Source: Streptomyces sp. NRRL S-350
GTDB lineage: Bacteria > Actinomycetota > Actinomycetes > Streptomycetales > Streptomycetaceae
DNA: 64,000 nucleotides
Direction of reading: 5' to 3'
NCBI RefSeq assembly: GCF_000719705.1
Contig: NZ_JOHO01000005.1
Coordinates: forward strand, 1-64,000
Shown here: one piece after another, positions 34,660-43,697 of the stretch
How positions within the stretch are numbered: position 1 is the stretch's first letter
Layout of the letters: every line of letters starts with the position of its first letter
The notes under the pieces: generated by a model
The model's input: only the letters and a program-made list of their open reading frames with translations
The model's database searches: none
Told to the model about the DNA's origin: nothing
Position numbers and translations under genes: made by a program

Positions 34660-34887
34660 TCAGCTCTCGTCGGAGCCGCCGTCCTCCGGGCTCTCCTTGG
34701 GCGGGCGTCCGCGCCGGGGAAGCCGGTTCGCGCCGCCGGGCATCCGGCCCGCGGCCGTGAGGGCCCGGCGGAGCAGGAACTCGATCTGCGCGTTGGTGCT
34801 GCGCAGGTCGTCCGCGGCCCATCTGGCGAGTGCGTCGTGAACTGAAGGGTCCAGTCGCAGCAGGATCTTCTTCCGTTCCGTCGCCAC
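34660..34887 (-). CDS. Ribbon-helix-helix (Arc/HicB-type) protein
   Basis: 75 aa. KKILLRLDPSVHDALARWAA gives the beta strand and first helix of an RHH domain, then a second helix (AQIEFLLRRAL). A basic/acidic Pro-rich tail follows. Such proteins usually bind DNA as dimers and often repress their own operon; the palindrome at 35901 is a plausible target. ATG at 34887, 10 nt downstream of the SPFH gene. Confidence 0.75.
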   Translation of the reverse strand: MATERKKILLRLDPSVHDALARWAADDLRSTNAQIEFLLRRALTAAGRMPGGANRLPRRGRPPKESPEDGGSDES

Positions 34888-34897
34888 TGCCGCGCCT

Positions 34898-35845
34898 TTA
34901 CTGGTAGAGGGAACCGGTGTTCACGACGGGCTGGGTACCGCGGTCGCCGCAGAGCACCACCAGGAGGTTGCTCACCATGGCCGCCTTGCGCTCCTCGTCG
35001 AGTTCGACGACGTCGCGCTCGGCGAGGCGGTCCAGCGCCTCCTCGACCATACCGACGGCGCCCTCGACGATCAGCCTGCGCGCCGCCACCACGGCTCCGG
35101 CCTGCTGGCGCTGGAGCATCACCTGGGCGACCTCCGGCGCGTACGCGAGCCTGGTGATCCGGGACTCGACGACCCGCACCCCGGCCGCGGCGACGCGCTC
35201 GGCGATCTCGGCGGAGAGCTTGCGGGCGATCTCGTCCGCACCGTCGCGCAGCGACAACTGGCCCTCGTGGTGGGCGTCGTACGGGTAGCTGGTGGCGATG
35301 TGCCGGACGGCCGTCTCGGTCTGGATGGCGACGAAGTCGGTGTAGTCGTCCACCTCGAACACGGCCATCGCGGTGTCCTCGACCTGCCAGACCACCACGG
35401 CGGCGATCTCGATCGGGTTGCCGTCCGCGTCGTTGACCTTGGTGGTCTCGGTCTCGTGGTTGCGGATCCGCAGGGAGATGCGCCGGCGGCTGGTGAACGG
35501 GTTCATCCAGGTCAGCCCCTCGGCGCGGATGGTGCCCCGGTAGCGCCCGAGCAGCTGGACCACCCGGGCCTGACCGGGCGAGACCACCGTCAGCCCGCCC
35601 AGCAGCACCAGCGAGGTCACCGCCAGCACCGACCCGAGCACCATCAGCGCCGCGCCCAACCCCTGCTGCCCGTGCGCCAGTTGCACCGCCCCGGCGACGA
35701 TCGACCCGACGCCCGCGACCACGCCGGACAGCGAACCGAAGAGCATCGGCAGCCCGGCCGCCCCGGTGATGACCCGTTCGGTGATCCTGGGGACCGGAAG
35801 GTCCGGAACGGCACCGTCCTCGACGGCGTGACGCGGTGTGGCCAT
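34898..35845 (-). CDS. SPFH / band-7 domain membrane protein
   Basis: 315 aa. Two hydrophobic segments (~35-55 and ~65-88), then a band-7 domain (~90-260: [22 protein letters not shown]-like strands, [12 protein letters not shown] helix). Forms large membrane-associated oligomers in flotillin/prohibitin relatives. ATG at 35845 chosen over 35854 because AAGGGGG then sits 9 nt upstream. First gene of an operon with RHH and GPP34 genes. Confidence 0.87.
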   Translation of the reverse strand: MATPRHAVEDGAVPDLPVPRITERVITGAAGLPMLFGSLSGVVAGVGSIVAGAVQLAHGQQGLGAALMVLGSVLAVTSLVLLGGLTVVSPGQARVVQLLGRYRGTIRAEGLTWMNPFTSRRRISLRIRNHETETTKVNDADGNPIEIAAVVVWQVEDTAMAVFEVDDYTDFVAIQTETAVRHIATSYPYDAHHEGQLSLRDGADEIARKLSAEIAERVAAAGVRVVESRITRLAYAPEVAQVMLQRQQAGAVVAARRLIVEGAVGMVEEALDRLAERDVVELDEERKAAMVSNLLVVLCGDRGTQPVVNTGSLYQ

Positions 35846-35900
35846 GGAACCCATCCCCCTTGTGCGGGCGTCAGCTGCGCGAGTGTCCGCTGCAGCTGTC

Positions 35901-35916
35901 AAAGTGATATCACTTT
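35901..35916. promoter_or_regulatory. Perfect 16-bp palindrome upstream of the SPFH operon
   Basis: AAAGTGATATCACTTT, 56 bp before the SPFH start; the most AT-rich site near the operon. Typical form of a dimeric repressor operator. Confidence 0.65.
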
Positions 35917-36143
35917 TTTCGCGCACGGCGCCAGGGGTCGGCAGCGGGGGCACCGAGGGGGACGGAGGCGGGGAACCGTCGGAAGGACGCCGGGACCGAT
36001 GCCCACAGGCGGGTGAATTCCGGCGCGCCACCCGGGAGAGGAGGTGGCCGCGTCCTAGACTCTGCGTCGTCGCAGGCGGCCGAGCCCAGCTCAGGGGCCT
36101 GCCCGCGGAGGGGTCGGACGACCCTCGTCGTCCATCGCGAAGG

Positions 36144-36217
<74 letters not shown>

Positions 36218-36404
36218 GGTTCGCCGCGCGCCGGTCATCGGCCACGGCAGCAGCAGACGGCCCCAGCGAGGCCGTCCCGGGCAGCATAGCCGGTCGATCA
36301 CCCGTGGTGCGCGCCGGGGGCGCACCCGGGTACGGGAGGGCGTGCGCCTCCGGGCGGTGCAGCCCGGGTGGCGGCTGAGCGCCGGTCCGGGGCAGCCTGG
36401 GCGG

Positions 36405-37271
36405 ATGACGAGACGTAGGGAGGGGGTCGCGGCCTGGGTGCTCGCCCCGGTACTGGCCGCGGCGGGCTGCACCACCTCGGCCGGGCCCGGCGGGGGCGCG
36501 CCCACGGTCACCTCGGCCCCGGCCACGGCCGCCTCGGCGTCGGCCGCCCCGGGGGGCGGCCACGGCTGGACCAGGCAGCGGTTCAAGGGCGCGGTCGGCC
36601 GGCGCACCGGGGTCACCCGCACCGCCAAGCCCACCGTGCTCAACGGACTGGTCGGCGCGCTCTTCACCCGCAACGCCGACGGCGACCACTTCTGCACCGC
36701 CAGCGTGATCGACAGCGCCGGACTCAACCTCATCGTCACCGCCGCCCACTGCGTGTGGGATCCGAAGCTCGGCCGGCGCAGCGACCTCGTCTTCGTCCCC
36801 GGCTACCGGGACGGCGACACCCCCAGCGGCGTCTGGCCGCTGCTCGCCGTCACCGTGGACGACGCCTGGAAGGACCACGCCGACCCGGACGTGGACGTCG
36901 CCTTCGCGGTCGTCCAGGCCCAGAACGGGCAGCAGGTCCAGCAGGTGCTCGGCGCCAACCGACTCGGCGTCAACCGCGGCTACCGGCTCCCGGTGCGGGT
37001 CACCGGCTACCCGGGCAGCAGCGAGGTGCCGATCACCTGCTCCAACACCACCTCCGAGCAGAGCCCCACCCAGCTGCGGATCGACTGCCCCGACTACACC
37101 GGCGGCACCAGCGGCAGCCCCTGGGTCACCGACTTCGACCCGGCGACCAGGACCGGCACCGCCGTCGGCGTGATCGGCGGCTACCAGGAGGGCGGCAACA
37201 GCCCCGACACCTCGTACAGCAGCTACTTCGGCGACCGCGTCCAGGCGCTGTACGACCGCGCCACCGGCTGA
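36405..37271 (+). CDS. Trypsin-like serine protease lipoprotein (copy 1)
   Basis: 288 aa. Signal peptide with lipobox LAAAGC (C22), Ala/Pro-rich linker, then an S1-family domain with His in TAAHC, Asp in DVDVAFAVV, Ser in GGTSGSP. Two further Cys (ITCS, IDCP) probably form a disulfide. Probably anchored outside the membrane. ATG at 36405 without visible ribosome site. A diverged paralogue follows at 37389. Confidence 0.88.
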   Translation: MTRRREGVAAWVLAPVLAAAGCTTSAGPGGGAPTVTSAPATAASASAAPGGGHGWTRQRFKGAVGRRTGVTRTAKPTVLNGLVGALFTRNADGDHFCTASVIDSAGLNLIVTAAHCVWDPKLGRRSDLVFVPGYRDGDTPSGVWPLLAVTVDDAWKDHADPDVDVAFAVVQAQNGQQVQQVLGANRLGVNRGYRLPVRVTGYPGSSEVPITCSNTTSEQSPTQLRIDCPDYTGGTSGSPWVTDFDPATRTGTAVGVIGGYQEGGNSPDTSYSSYFGDRVQALYDRATG

Positions 37272-37388
37272 CCGGGCCGACACCGCAACCCGGCGGTGGC
37301 ACCGCCGGGCACGGCCTGGTAGATCTTCCTGACGAACGGTGGAACGCACAGTCCGGTGCCCGCCCCCGAGGAACGAGACGGAGCCCCG

Positions 37389-38141
37389 ATGGCGCCCCGC
37401 CAGGTACGGCCCGCGCACCCGGCACGAGCGGCCGCGCTGGCCGTCCTGCTGCTCGCCGCCGGCACCGCGTGCAGCGGTCAGCAGGACGGGGCGCCACCGA
37501 CCGCCGAGGTCGCGCGGCAGAGCGCCGACCGGGACCGGATCGGCACCCTCTCCATCCACACCGCGCAGGGCCCCCGTGCCTGTACCGCGAGCGTCGTGCA
37601 GAGCCCCCGGCACAACCTGCTGGTCACCGCGGCACACTGCGTGCAGAGCCGCCGGATCGGCGTGCTGGGCGGCCTGGTCTTCACGCCGGGCTACCGCAAC
37701 GGGTCCGCCCCCTACGGGACCTGGCCGGTGCGGACGGTCACCGTCGACCCGCACTGGGCGGCGGACGACGACCCCGAGTACGACGTGGCCTTCGTCACCG
37801 TGGGCCCGGTCGACGGCCGACAGGTCGAGGACGCGGTGGGCGGCAACCCGCTCGGCACCGGCCGGGGCTTCGGGCTGCCGGTCTCCGTGACCGGCTACCC
37901 GAACGCGAGCGACGAGCCGATCACCTGCGCGGTCCGGACCCGCTCGCACAGCGCCACCCAGGAGCGCTTCGACTGCGGCGGCTACACCGACGGCACCAGC
38001 GGCAGCCCGTGGGTGGCCGAGAACGGCGCCGTGGTCGGCGTGATCGGCGGCTACGAGGAGGGCGGCAGCACCTCGGGCACCTCGTACAGCGTCACCTTCG
38101 ACCAGCGGGTCGCCGACCTCTACCGGGAGGCGACGGCCTGA
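37389..38141 (+). CDS. Trypsin-like serine protease lipoprotein (copy 2)
   Basis: 250 aa. Signal peptide with lipobox-like LAAGTAC (C28) and an S1 domain: TAAHC, EYDVAFVTV, DGTSGSP. Shares GVIGGY.EGG and TGYP blocks with copy 1, so a tandem duplication. ATG at 37389 with a GGAG upstream; GTG at 37356 is possible. Target unknown. Confidence 0.87.
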   Translation: MAPRQVRPAHPARAAALAVLLLAAGTACSGQQDGAPPTAEVARQSADRDRIGTLSIHTAQGPRACTASVVQSPRHNLLVTAAHCVQSRRIGVLGGLVFTPGYRNGSAPYGTWPVRTVTVDPHWAADDDPEYDVAFVTVGPVDGRQVEDAVGGNPLGTGRGFGLPVSVTGYPNASDEPITCAVRTRSHSATQERFDCGGYTDGTSGSPWVAENGAVVGVIGGYEEGGSTSGTSYSVTFDQRVADLYREATA

Positions 38142-38215
38142 CCCCGGCCCCGGGCGGGCGGCGCGGCCCTCCCCGCCCGGCGCGTTGGCGGACCCGGAAC
38201 CGCGCGGAGACAACA

Positions 38216-38246
38216 CGAAGGCCCCCCGGTGACCGAGGGGCCTTCG
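38216..38246. terminator. Bidirectional terminator between protease 2 and tRNA-Asn
   Basis: 10-nt arms CGAAGGCCCC/GGGGCCTTCG with an 11-nt loop that itself can pair CGGT/ACCG. Confidence 0.75.
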
Positions 38247-38278
38247 CTCTGAGCAGTCACCGGGCGGGCCCGGTGCAG

Positions 38279-38351
38279 CTCCCGCAATTGGACTCGAACC
38301 AATAACCTGCCGATTAACAGTCGGCTGCTCTGCCAATTGAGCTATGCGGGA
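38279..38351 (-). tRNA. tRNA-Asn (GUU), copy 1
   Basis: 73 nt cloverleaf, acceptor TCCCGCA/TGCGGGA, anticodon loop CTGTTAA, T-loop TTCGAGT, discriminator G. CCA not encoded. Confidence 0.95.
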
Positions 38352-38413
38352 TCGCGGTACTCGACTTCTGCACCACGGACGGGAGGGGAGCCCCGGAGGG
38401 GCCTCGTCCCGAG

Positions 38414-38486
38414 CTCCCCCAATTGGACTCGAACCAATAACCTGCCGATTAACAGTCGGCTGCTCTGCCAATTGAGCTATGGGGGA
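38414..38486 (-). tRNA. tRNA-Asn (GUU), copy 2
   Basis: 73 nt, identical to copy 1 except for one compensated acceptor pair: TCCCCCA/TGGGGGA (G-C swapped to C-G). Lies 62 nt upstream of copy 1 in the same direction; probably co-transcribed. CCA not encoded. Confidence 0.95.
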
Positions 38487-38731
38487 TCGGCTTCCGCCCC
38501 GGCCCCGGTTTCCCGGACTCCGCGGCGCTCGCTGCGGGACATACATTAGCGCACTCGGGGGGGTGGTCCGCCAATCGCTTTCCCAGGCTGCCCCCGGGGT
38601 TGCCGCCCGGCGTGCCCCGCGCGCGCCCGGCGCCGTACGCGGGGATGCTGGGGGTCGCGGGACGGTTCGCCGCCCCGACGGACGGGTAGGGCAATGCGGC
38701 AGAAGGCCGCCAGGAGAGGGTGGATCCGATC

Positions 38732-39025
38732 ATGTGGAAGCTGTCGTTGACCGCGGGTTTCGCGGCCGGCTACGTCCTGGGCTCGCGGGCCGGGCGCCGG
38801 CGCTACGAGCAGATCGCCAAGGTCACCCGTCAGATCGCCCAGAACCCCACGGTGCAGGGCGCGACCGACCGGGCCCGGCAGCAGGCCGGGGCGGTCGCCG
38901 GGAAGGCCGCGGGCGCGGTCGCGGACCGCGTCGGCGGCCGGCTGCCGACGGCCGTCACCGACCGGGTGCCGTACTTCAACCGGACCCGGCCGGAGGACGA
39001 CGGCTGGGGCACCGTCCGCCCGTGA
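38732..39025 (+). CDS. Small YtxH-like membrane-anchored protein
   Basis: 97 aa. One N-terminal hydrophobic/glycine segment with WKLSLTAGFAAGYVLGSRAG then RRRYEQI, the usual YtxH-type start, followed by an Ala/Gly/basic helical stretch and a charged end. Function unknown. ATG at 38732 follows homologues better; GTG at 38720 is in frame but only 3 nt from AGGAG. Confidence 0.7.
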   Translation: MWKLSLTAGFAAGYVLGSRAGRRRYEQIAKVTRQIAQNPTVQGATDRARQQAGAVAGKAAGAVADRVGGRLPTAVTDRVPYFNRTRPEDDGWGTVRP

Positions 39026-39052
39026 CGGGGCGGTGACGCGCAGGGCCCGCCG

Positions 39053-39089
39053 CCGGGCTCCCGCCGCCACCCCGCGGACGGGAGCCCGG
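39053..39089. terminator. Hairpin after the YtxH-like gene
   Basis: 11-nt perfect arms CCGGGCTCCCG / CGGGAGCCCGG with a 15-nt GC-rich loop. Confidence 0.55.
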
Positions 39090-39192
39090 ACGACGGGCCC
39101 AGGGCAAAGCGCGCCCCAACCGGCGGTCGCGAACCGGCAACGGCTCACCCGGCCCGGACGCGTCCGGGGCCGGGCTGAGGCATGATCTCGAC

Positions 39193-40626
39193 ATGGCCAT
39201 CGTCGCGGGGATAGACAGCTCGACCAGCCGCACCAGGATCGTCGCGTGCGACACGGACACCGGCGCCGTCCTGCGCTCCGGCAAGGCGCCCCACCCTGTC
39301 CCCGAGGACCAGGACCTGCGCCCCGGCGAGGCCGACCCGCAGGTCTGGTTGCACTCCCTCGGCGACGCCGCCGCCGGAGGCCTGCTGGAGGGCGTCCGGG
39401 CGATCGGCGTCAGCGCCCAGCAGCACGGCATGATCGGCCTGGACGCGGGCGGCGTGCAGGTCCGCCCCGCGATCCTGTGGAACGACCCGCGCTCCAGCGG
39501 CGCCGCCGCCAAGCTGCTGGACGCCCTCGGCGGCCCCGCCGCCTGGACCGCCGCGATCGGCGCGGTGCCGGCCCCGACGTACACCATCGCCAAACTGCGC
39601 TGGCTGGCCGAGTTCGAGCCGGCCAACGCCCGCCGGGTCGCCGAGGTGCTGCTGCCGCACGACTGGCTGGTCTGGCAGCTGCTCGGCCACCCCAGGCGCC
39701 GCACCACCGACCGCGGCGACGCCTCCGGCACCGGCTACTGGTCGCCGATCACCGGCGAGTACCGCCAGGACCTCGTCGAACTCGCGCTCGGCCACGAACT
39801 CAGGCTGCCCGACGTCCTTCCGCCCGCCGAGCCCGCCGGGCACACCCCCGAGGGACTGCTGATCTCGGCCGGCACCGGCGACAACATGGCCGCCGCGCTG
39901 GGCCTGGGCCTCGGCCCCGGCGATGCGGTGGTCTCGCTCGGCAGCGCCGGGACGATCTTCGCGGTGCACGAGAACGCCGTCGTGGACGCCTCCGGCCTGG
40001 TCTCCTCCTTCGCCGACGCCAGCGGCCGGCACCTGCCGATGGTCGCCACCCTCAACGCCGCCCAGGTGCTGCTCTCCACCGCCGCACTGCTCGGCCGCGA
40101 CCTGGAGGGCCTGAGCGACCTCGCCCTGCACTCCTCGCCCGGCGCGTACGGGCTGGTGCTGCTGCCGTACCTGGACGGCGAGCGGACGCCCGCGCTGCCG
40201 CACGCGGCGGGCACCCTGACCGGTCTGCGGGCCGAGGCGATGACCCCCCAGCACCTCGCCCGGGCCGCCGTCGAGGGCATGCTGTGCAACATCGCGGACG
40301 CCCTGGACGTGCTGCGCGCCCAGAACGTCGAGGTGAAGCGGGTGTTCCTGCTCGGCACCGCCGGGCGGCTGCCCGCCGTCCGGCACATCGCCCCCATGCT
40401 GTTCGGCGTGCCGGTCGTGGTGCCGCCGCCCGGCGCGCACGCCGCCCGCGGAGCCGCCCGGCAGGCCGCCTGGGCCCTGGCGGGCACCCCCGAGCCGCCG
40501 GAGTGGGAGCTGCCGGGCGCCGAGACCGTCGAGCCCGACGGGGAGCAGGACCTCGCGATCGGCTCGGCGGTGCGCCAGCAGTACCGGGCCGCCCGCGACC
40601 AGGTCCACCCGGAGGCCTCGGCCTGA
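39193..40626 (+). CDS. xylB: FGGY-family carbohydrate kinase, probable xylulokinase
   Basis: 477 aa, the family length. N-terminal actin-like ATPase half (GIDSSTSRTRIVACD, WNDPRSS) and C-terminal half (GTGDNMAAALGLGLGPGDAVVSLGSAGT, LPYLDGERTPALP). Best guess is D-xylulose phosphorylation; no xylA or sugar transporter is nearby to confirm. ATG preceded 6 nt earlier by CATGAT and no ribosome site, so likely leaderless. Confidence 0.82.
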   Translation: MAIVAGIDSSTSRTRIVACDTDTGAVLRSGKAPHPVPEDQDLRPGEADPQVWLHSLGDAAAGGLLEGVRAIGVSAQQHGMIGLDAGGVQVRPAILWNDPRSSGAAAKLLDALGGPAAWTAAIGAVPAPTYTIAKLRWLAEFEPANARRVAEVLLPHDWLVWQLLGHPRRRTTDRGDASGTGYWSPITGEYRQDLVELALGHELRLPDVLPPAEPAGHTPEGLLISAGTGDNMAAALGLGLGPGDAVVSLGSAGTIFAVHENAVVDASGLVSSFADASGRHLPMVATLNAAQVLLSTAALLGRDLEGLSDLALHSSPGAYGLVLLPYLDGERTPALPHAAGTLTGLRAEAMTPQHLARAAVEGMLCNIADALDVLRAQNVEVKRVFLLGTAGRLPAVRHIAPMLFGVPVVVPPPGAHAARGAARQAAWALAGTPEPPEWELPGAETVEPDGEQDLAIGSAVRQQYRAARDQVHPEASA

Positions 40627-40728
40627 CCGCCCGGCCGCCCGGCCGCCCGCTGTGAAGATGCGTCACCCGGCGCCCGGTGGAAGCGTGGGACGGGACACGG
40701 CCACCGACGCGAAGGGCGGCAGGACTCC

Positions 40729-42132
40729 ATGGCGCTGCACAAGGGAGCCGACGACGACCGCCGGCTGAGCATCGGCCCGTTCGCGGCCACCTCCGACCCG
40801 CTGGGCTCGATGGAGCTCGCCCCACCGCTGCACCGGCTCGGCGAGGGGCCCGTCCCGGCCGAGACCGCGTACCAGCTGATCCACGACGAGCTGATGCTGG
40901 ACGGCAACGCCAGGCTCAACCTCGCCACCTTCGTCACCACGTCGATGGAGACGCAGGCCACCCGGCTGATGACCGAGTGCCTCGACAAGAACATGATCGA
41001 CAAGGACGAGTACCCGCAGACCGCCGAACTGGAGCGGCGCTGCGTGGCGATCCTCGCCGACCTCTGGCACGCCCCCGACCCGGACACCGCGATCGGCTGC
41101 TCCACCACCGGCTCCAGCGAGGCCTGCATGCTGGCCGGCATGGCGCTCAAGCGCCGCTGGATGCGCCGCAACCCCGAGCGCTACGCGGCCGGGGCCCGGC
41201 CCAACCTGGTGATGGGCGTCAACGTGCAGGTGTGCTGGGAGAAGTTCTGCACCTTCTGGGAGGTCGAGGCGCGCACCGCACCCATGGAGGGCGAACGCTT
41301 CCACCTCGACGCCGAGCGGGCCGTCGCCCTCTGCGACGAGGACACCATCGGCGTGGTCGGCATCCTCGGCTCCACCTTCGACGGCTCGTACGAGCCGATC
41401 GCGGAGATCTGCGCGGCCCTGGACGCGTTCCAGGAACGCACCGGCATCGACGTCCCGGTGCACGTGGACGGCGCCTCCGGCGGCATGGTGGCGCCCTTCC
41501 TCGACCCCGAGCTGGCCTGGGACTTCCGACTCCCCCGGGTCGCCTCGATCAACACCTCCGGCCACAAGTACGGCCTGGTCTACCCGGGCGTGGGCTGGGC
41601 ACTGTGGCGCGACCGGGCGGCGCTCCCGGAGGAACTGGTCTTCCGGGTCAACTACCTCGGCGGCGAGATGCCGACCTTCGCGCTCAACTTCTCCCGGCCC
41701 GGCGCGGAGGTGATCGCCCAGTACTACGTCCTGCTGCGGCTCGGCCGGGCGGGCTTCCGGGCCGTCCAGGGCGCCTGCCGCGAGGTCGCCACCTACCTGG
41801 CCGGGGAGATCGGCAAACTGGACTGCTTCCGGCTGCTGACCGACGGCGACCAGCTACCCGTGTTCGCCTTCACCACCGACGGCGACGTCCCGTTCGACGT
41901 GTTCGACGTCTCACGGCGGCTGCGCGAGCGCGGCTGGCAGGTGCCCGCGTACAAGTTCCCCGCGAACCGGGAGGACCTGGCGGTGCTGCGGGTGGTGTGC
42001 CGCAACGGCTTCTCCCGGGACCTCGCGGACCTGCTGCTGAACGACCTCCACCGGCTGCTGCCGGAGCTGCGGCGCCAGCCCGTCCCGCTCAAGGAGTTCG
42101 GCGTGCCGGCCCGGTCGGCCTTCCACCACTGA
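40729..42132 (+). CDS. gadB: Glutamate decarboxylase
   Basis: 467 aa PLP enzyme (group II decarboxylase) converting glutamate to GABA with proton consumption. PLP lysine K280 in NTSGHKYGLVYPGVGW; HVDGASGGM and AINT-type motifs as in E. coli GadB. ATG at 40729 with GGCAGGA upstream. No GABA antiporter gene is adjacent. Followed by two hairpins. Confidence 0.93.
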   Translation: MALHKGADDDRRLSIGPFAATSDPLGSMELAPPLHRLGEGPVPAETAYQLIHDELMLDGNARLNLATFVTTSMETQATRLMTECLDKNMIDKDEYPQTAELERRCVAILADLWHAPDPDTAIGCSTTGSSEACMLAGMALKRRWMRRNPERYAAGARPNLVMGVNVQVCWEKFCTFWEVEARTAPMEGERFHLDAERAVALCDEDTIGVVGILGSTFDGSYEPIAEICAALDAFQERTGIDVPVHVDGASGGMVAPFLDPELAWDFRLPRVASINTSGHKYGLVYPGVGWALWRDRAALPEELVFRVNYLGGEMPTFALNFSRPGAEVIAQYYVLLRLGRAGFRAVQGACREVATYLAGEIGKLDCFRLLTDGDQLPVFAFTTDGDVPFDVFDVSRRLRERGWQVPAYKFPANREDLAVLRVVCRNGFSRDLADLLLNDLHRLLPELRRQPVPLKEFGVPARSAFHH

Positions 42133-42135
42133 CGA

Positions 42136-42211
42136 CGGCGTCCACGGCCGGGAGCCGCCCGCCCGTGGACGCCGCCACGACGGGAGGGTGCGGTGAAGCA
42201 CCCTCCCGTCG
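42136..42211 (+). terminator. Two tandem hairpins after gadB
   Basis: First: 12-nt arms at 42136-42147 and 42163-42174. Second: perfect 14-nt arms at 42178-42191 and 42198-42211 around GGTGAA. Beyond them, 42212-42563 holds no supported gene. Confidence 0.8.
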
Positions 42212-42563
42212 GGTGTCCCGGACGGCCGGGGCAGCCTCCCCCCGCGAGGCTGCCCCGGCCCGTGGGGGAAATCCGGGACCGGATGCCGGACCCGACGACG
42301 GCTGACCGGTCGGGTCCGAACCAGGCTGCCGGGCAGCGAAGCGCACCGGCCGGGCAACTCTGCACGACGAACGCATGACCATTCGAGGGTTCCCGGGGGT
42401 TGTGAGACACTTCCGTCCGTCTCAACGCCATGACCTGGGGTTTGGGAGGCCGCTGCGCCGAGGTTGGAGAAGGGGGAGACAACCGGACGGCCCCGGCCGG
42501 GCCCCGTCACCCGCCCGCCCCCGTCCCGGTCCCCGTCCCCCGTTCGTGACTTGGAGCACCGCA

Positions 42564-43697
42564 GTGGGTTCCGTCTGGAAGCAGCTGCCCGAGGAGCTGT
42601 CCGAGCCCGCCCGACACCTGGCGGAGGAGCTCCGGGCCATCAAGGATGCCGCCGGGCTCTCGCTGTCCGAGCTGGCCACGCGCACCCACTACAGCCGGGC
42701 CTCCTGGGAGCGCTGGCTGAACGGCAAGCGGGTGGTCACCGAGCAGGCCCTGGAAGCGCTGATCCGGGCGGTGGACTGCGACGCGGCGGAGCTGCGCCGG
42801 CGGTGGCGGCAGGCGGTGGAGCCGACCGACGAGCCGGCCGTCGGGGCGGACGGTGCCCGGGCACCGTCCGCCGTCGACTCCGAGGAGGCCGCCCCGGCGG
42901 AGACCGGGACGCGGTCGGAGGAGCCCGCTCCGGGCGAGACCGCTCCGGGGGAGACCGGAACCCCTCCGGAGGAGCCCGCCCCGGCGGAGGCCGGGACCGA
43001 CGGTGCGGTGGCCGAGGAAGCCCCCGAGCCCGCCCGCGCCGTCTGGCGCCGGCGTCCGGCGGCACTGCTCTCCGTGGCGGCCGTACTGGCTCTCCTGCTG
43101 GTGCTGGTCGGCCTGCGGATCTCCCGGCACGACGGGCAGGCCTCGGCGGCCGCCGAACCCTCCCCGACCGCCGAAGCGACCTCCGCTGCCAAGCCCGACC
43201 CGACCGAACCCGCCTGCCAGGCCGTCGGCTGCGCGCACAAGGACCCGAAGACCACCGGCTGCGGCAAGGACGCCCGGACACTGCAGACCCAGGTGATCGG
43301 CAAGGTCGTCGTCTACCTCCGGTACAGCCAGACCTGCCGGGCCGCCTGGGCGGCGATCACCGAGGGCGAGCCGAAGGACTACGCGACGATCACCGACGGC
43401 GTCGGCGACAGCGAGACGGCGCTCATCCACTGGGGTTACGACAACTACTCGCCGATGTTGAACGCGGCGGACCCGGCCGCCGTCTTCAAGGTCTGCGGCT
43501 ACCAGCCGGCCGGGCACGACTGCACCGCGGCCGTCTCCGACCCGGCCTCGGTGGTGGCCTCCACCCCGATCCCGATCGGCCCCGCCTCGCCGCCCCCGGG
43601 CACGGGTGGGGAGGCGGCGACGACCGCACCGGCGGCCACGGCCACCACGGCACCGGCGACCGCACCGGCCACGGCCATCGCGCCGGGGCCGTCCTAG
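42564..43697 (+). CDS. HTH (Xre-type) transmembrane protein with DUF2690 domain
   Basis: 377 aa. Cytosolic HTH at residues ~15-70 ([25 protein letters not shown]), Glu/Pro-rich repeat linker (~90-155), one membrane helix (~167-187), external DUF2690 domain (~210-320) with about five Cys, and a Thr/Ala/Pro tail. This RodZ-like topology suggests a membrane-bound regulator or wall-linked sensor. GTG at 42564 chosen for GGAG 7 nt upstream. Its stop codon shares the CTAG tetramer with the convergent sigma factor stop. Confidence 0.8.
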   Translation: MGSVWKQLPEELSEPARHLAEELRAIKDAAGLSLSELATRTHYSRASWERWLNGKRVVTEQALEALIRAVDCDAAELRRRWRQAVEPTDEPAVGADGARAPSAVDSEEAAPAETGTRSEEPAPGETAPGETGTPPEEPAPAEAGTDGAVAEEAPEPARAVWRRRPAALLSVAAVLALLLVLVGLRISRHDGQASAAAEPSPTAEATSAAKPDPTEPACQAVGCAHKDPKTTGCGKDARTLQTQVIGKVVVYLRYSQTCRAAWAAITEGEPKDYATITDGVGDSETALIHWGYDNYSPMLNAADPAAVFKVCGYQPAGHDCTAAVSDPASVVASTPIPIGPASPPPGTGGEAATTAPAATATTAPATAPATAIAPGPS

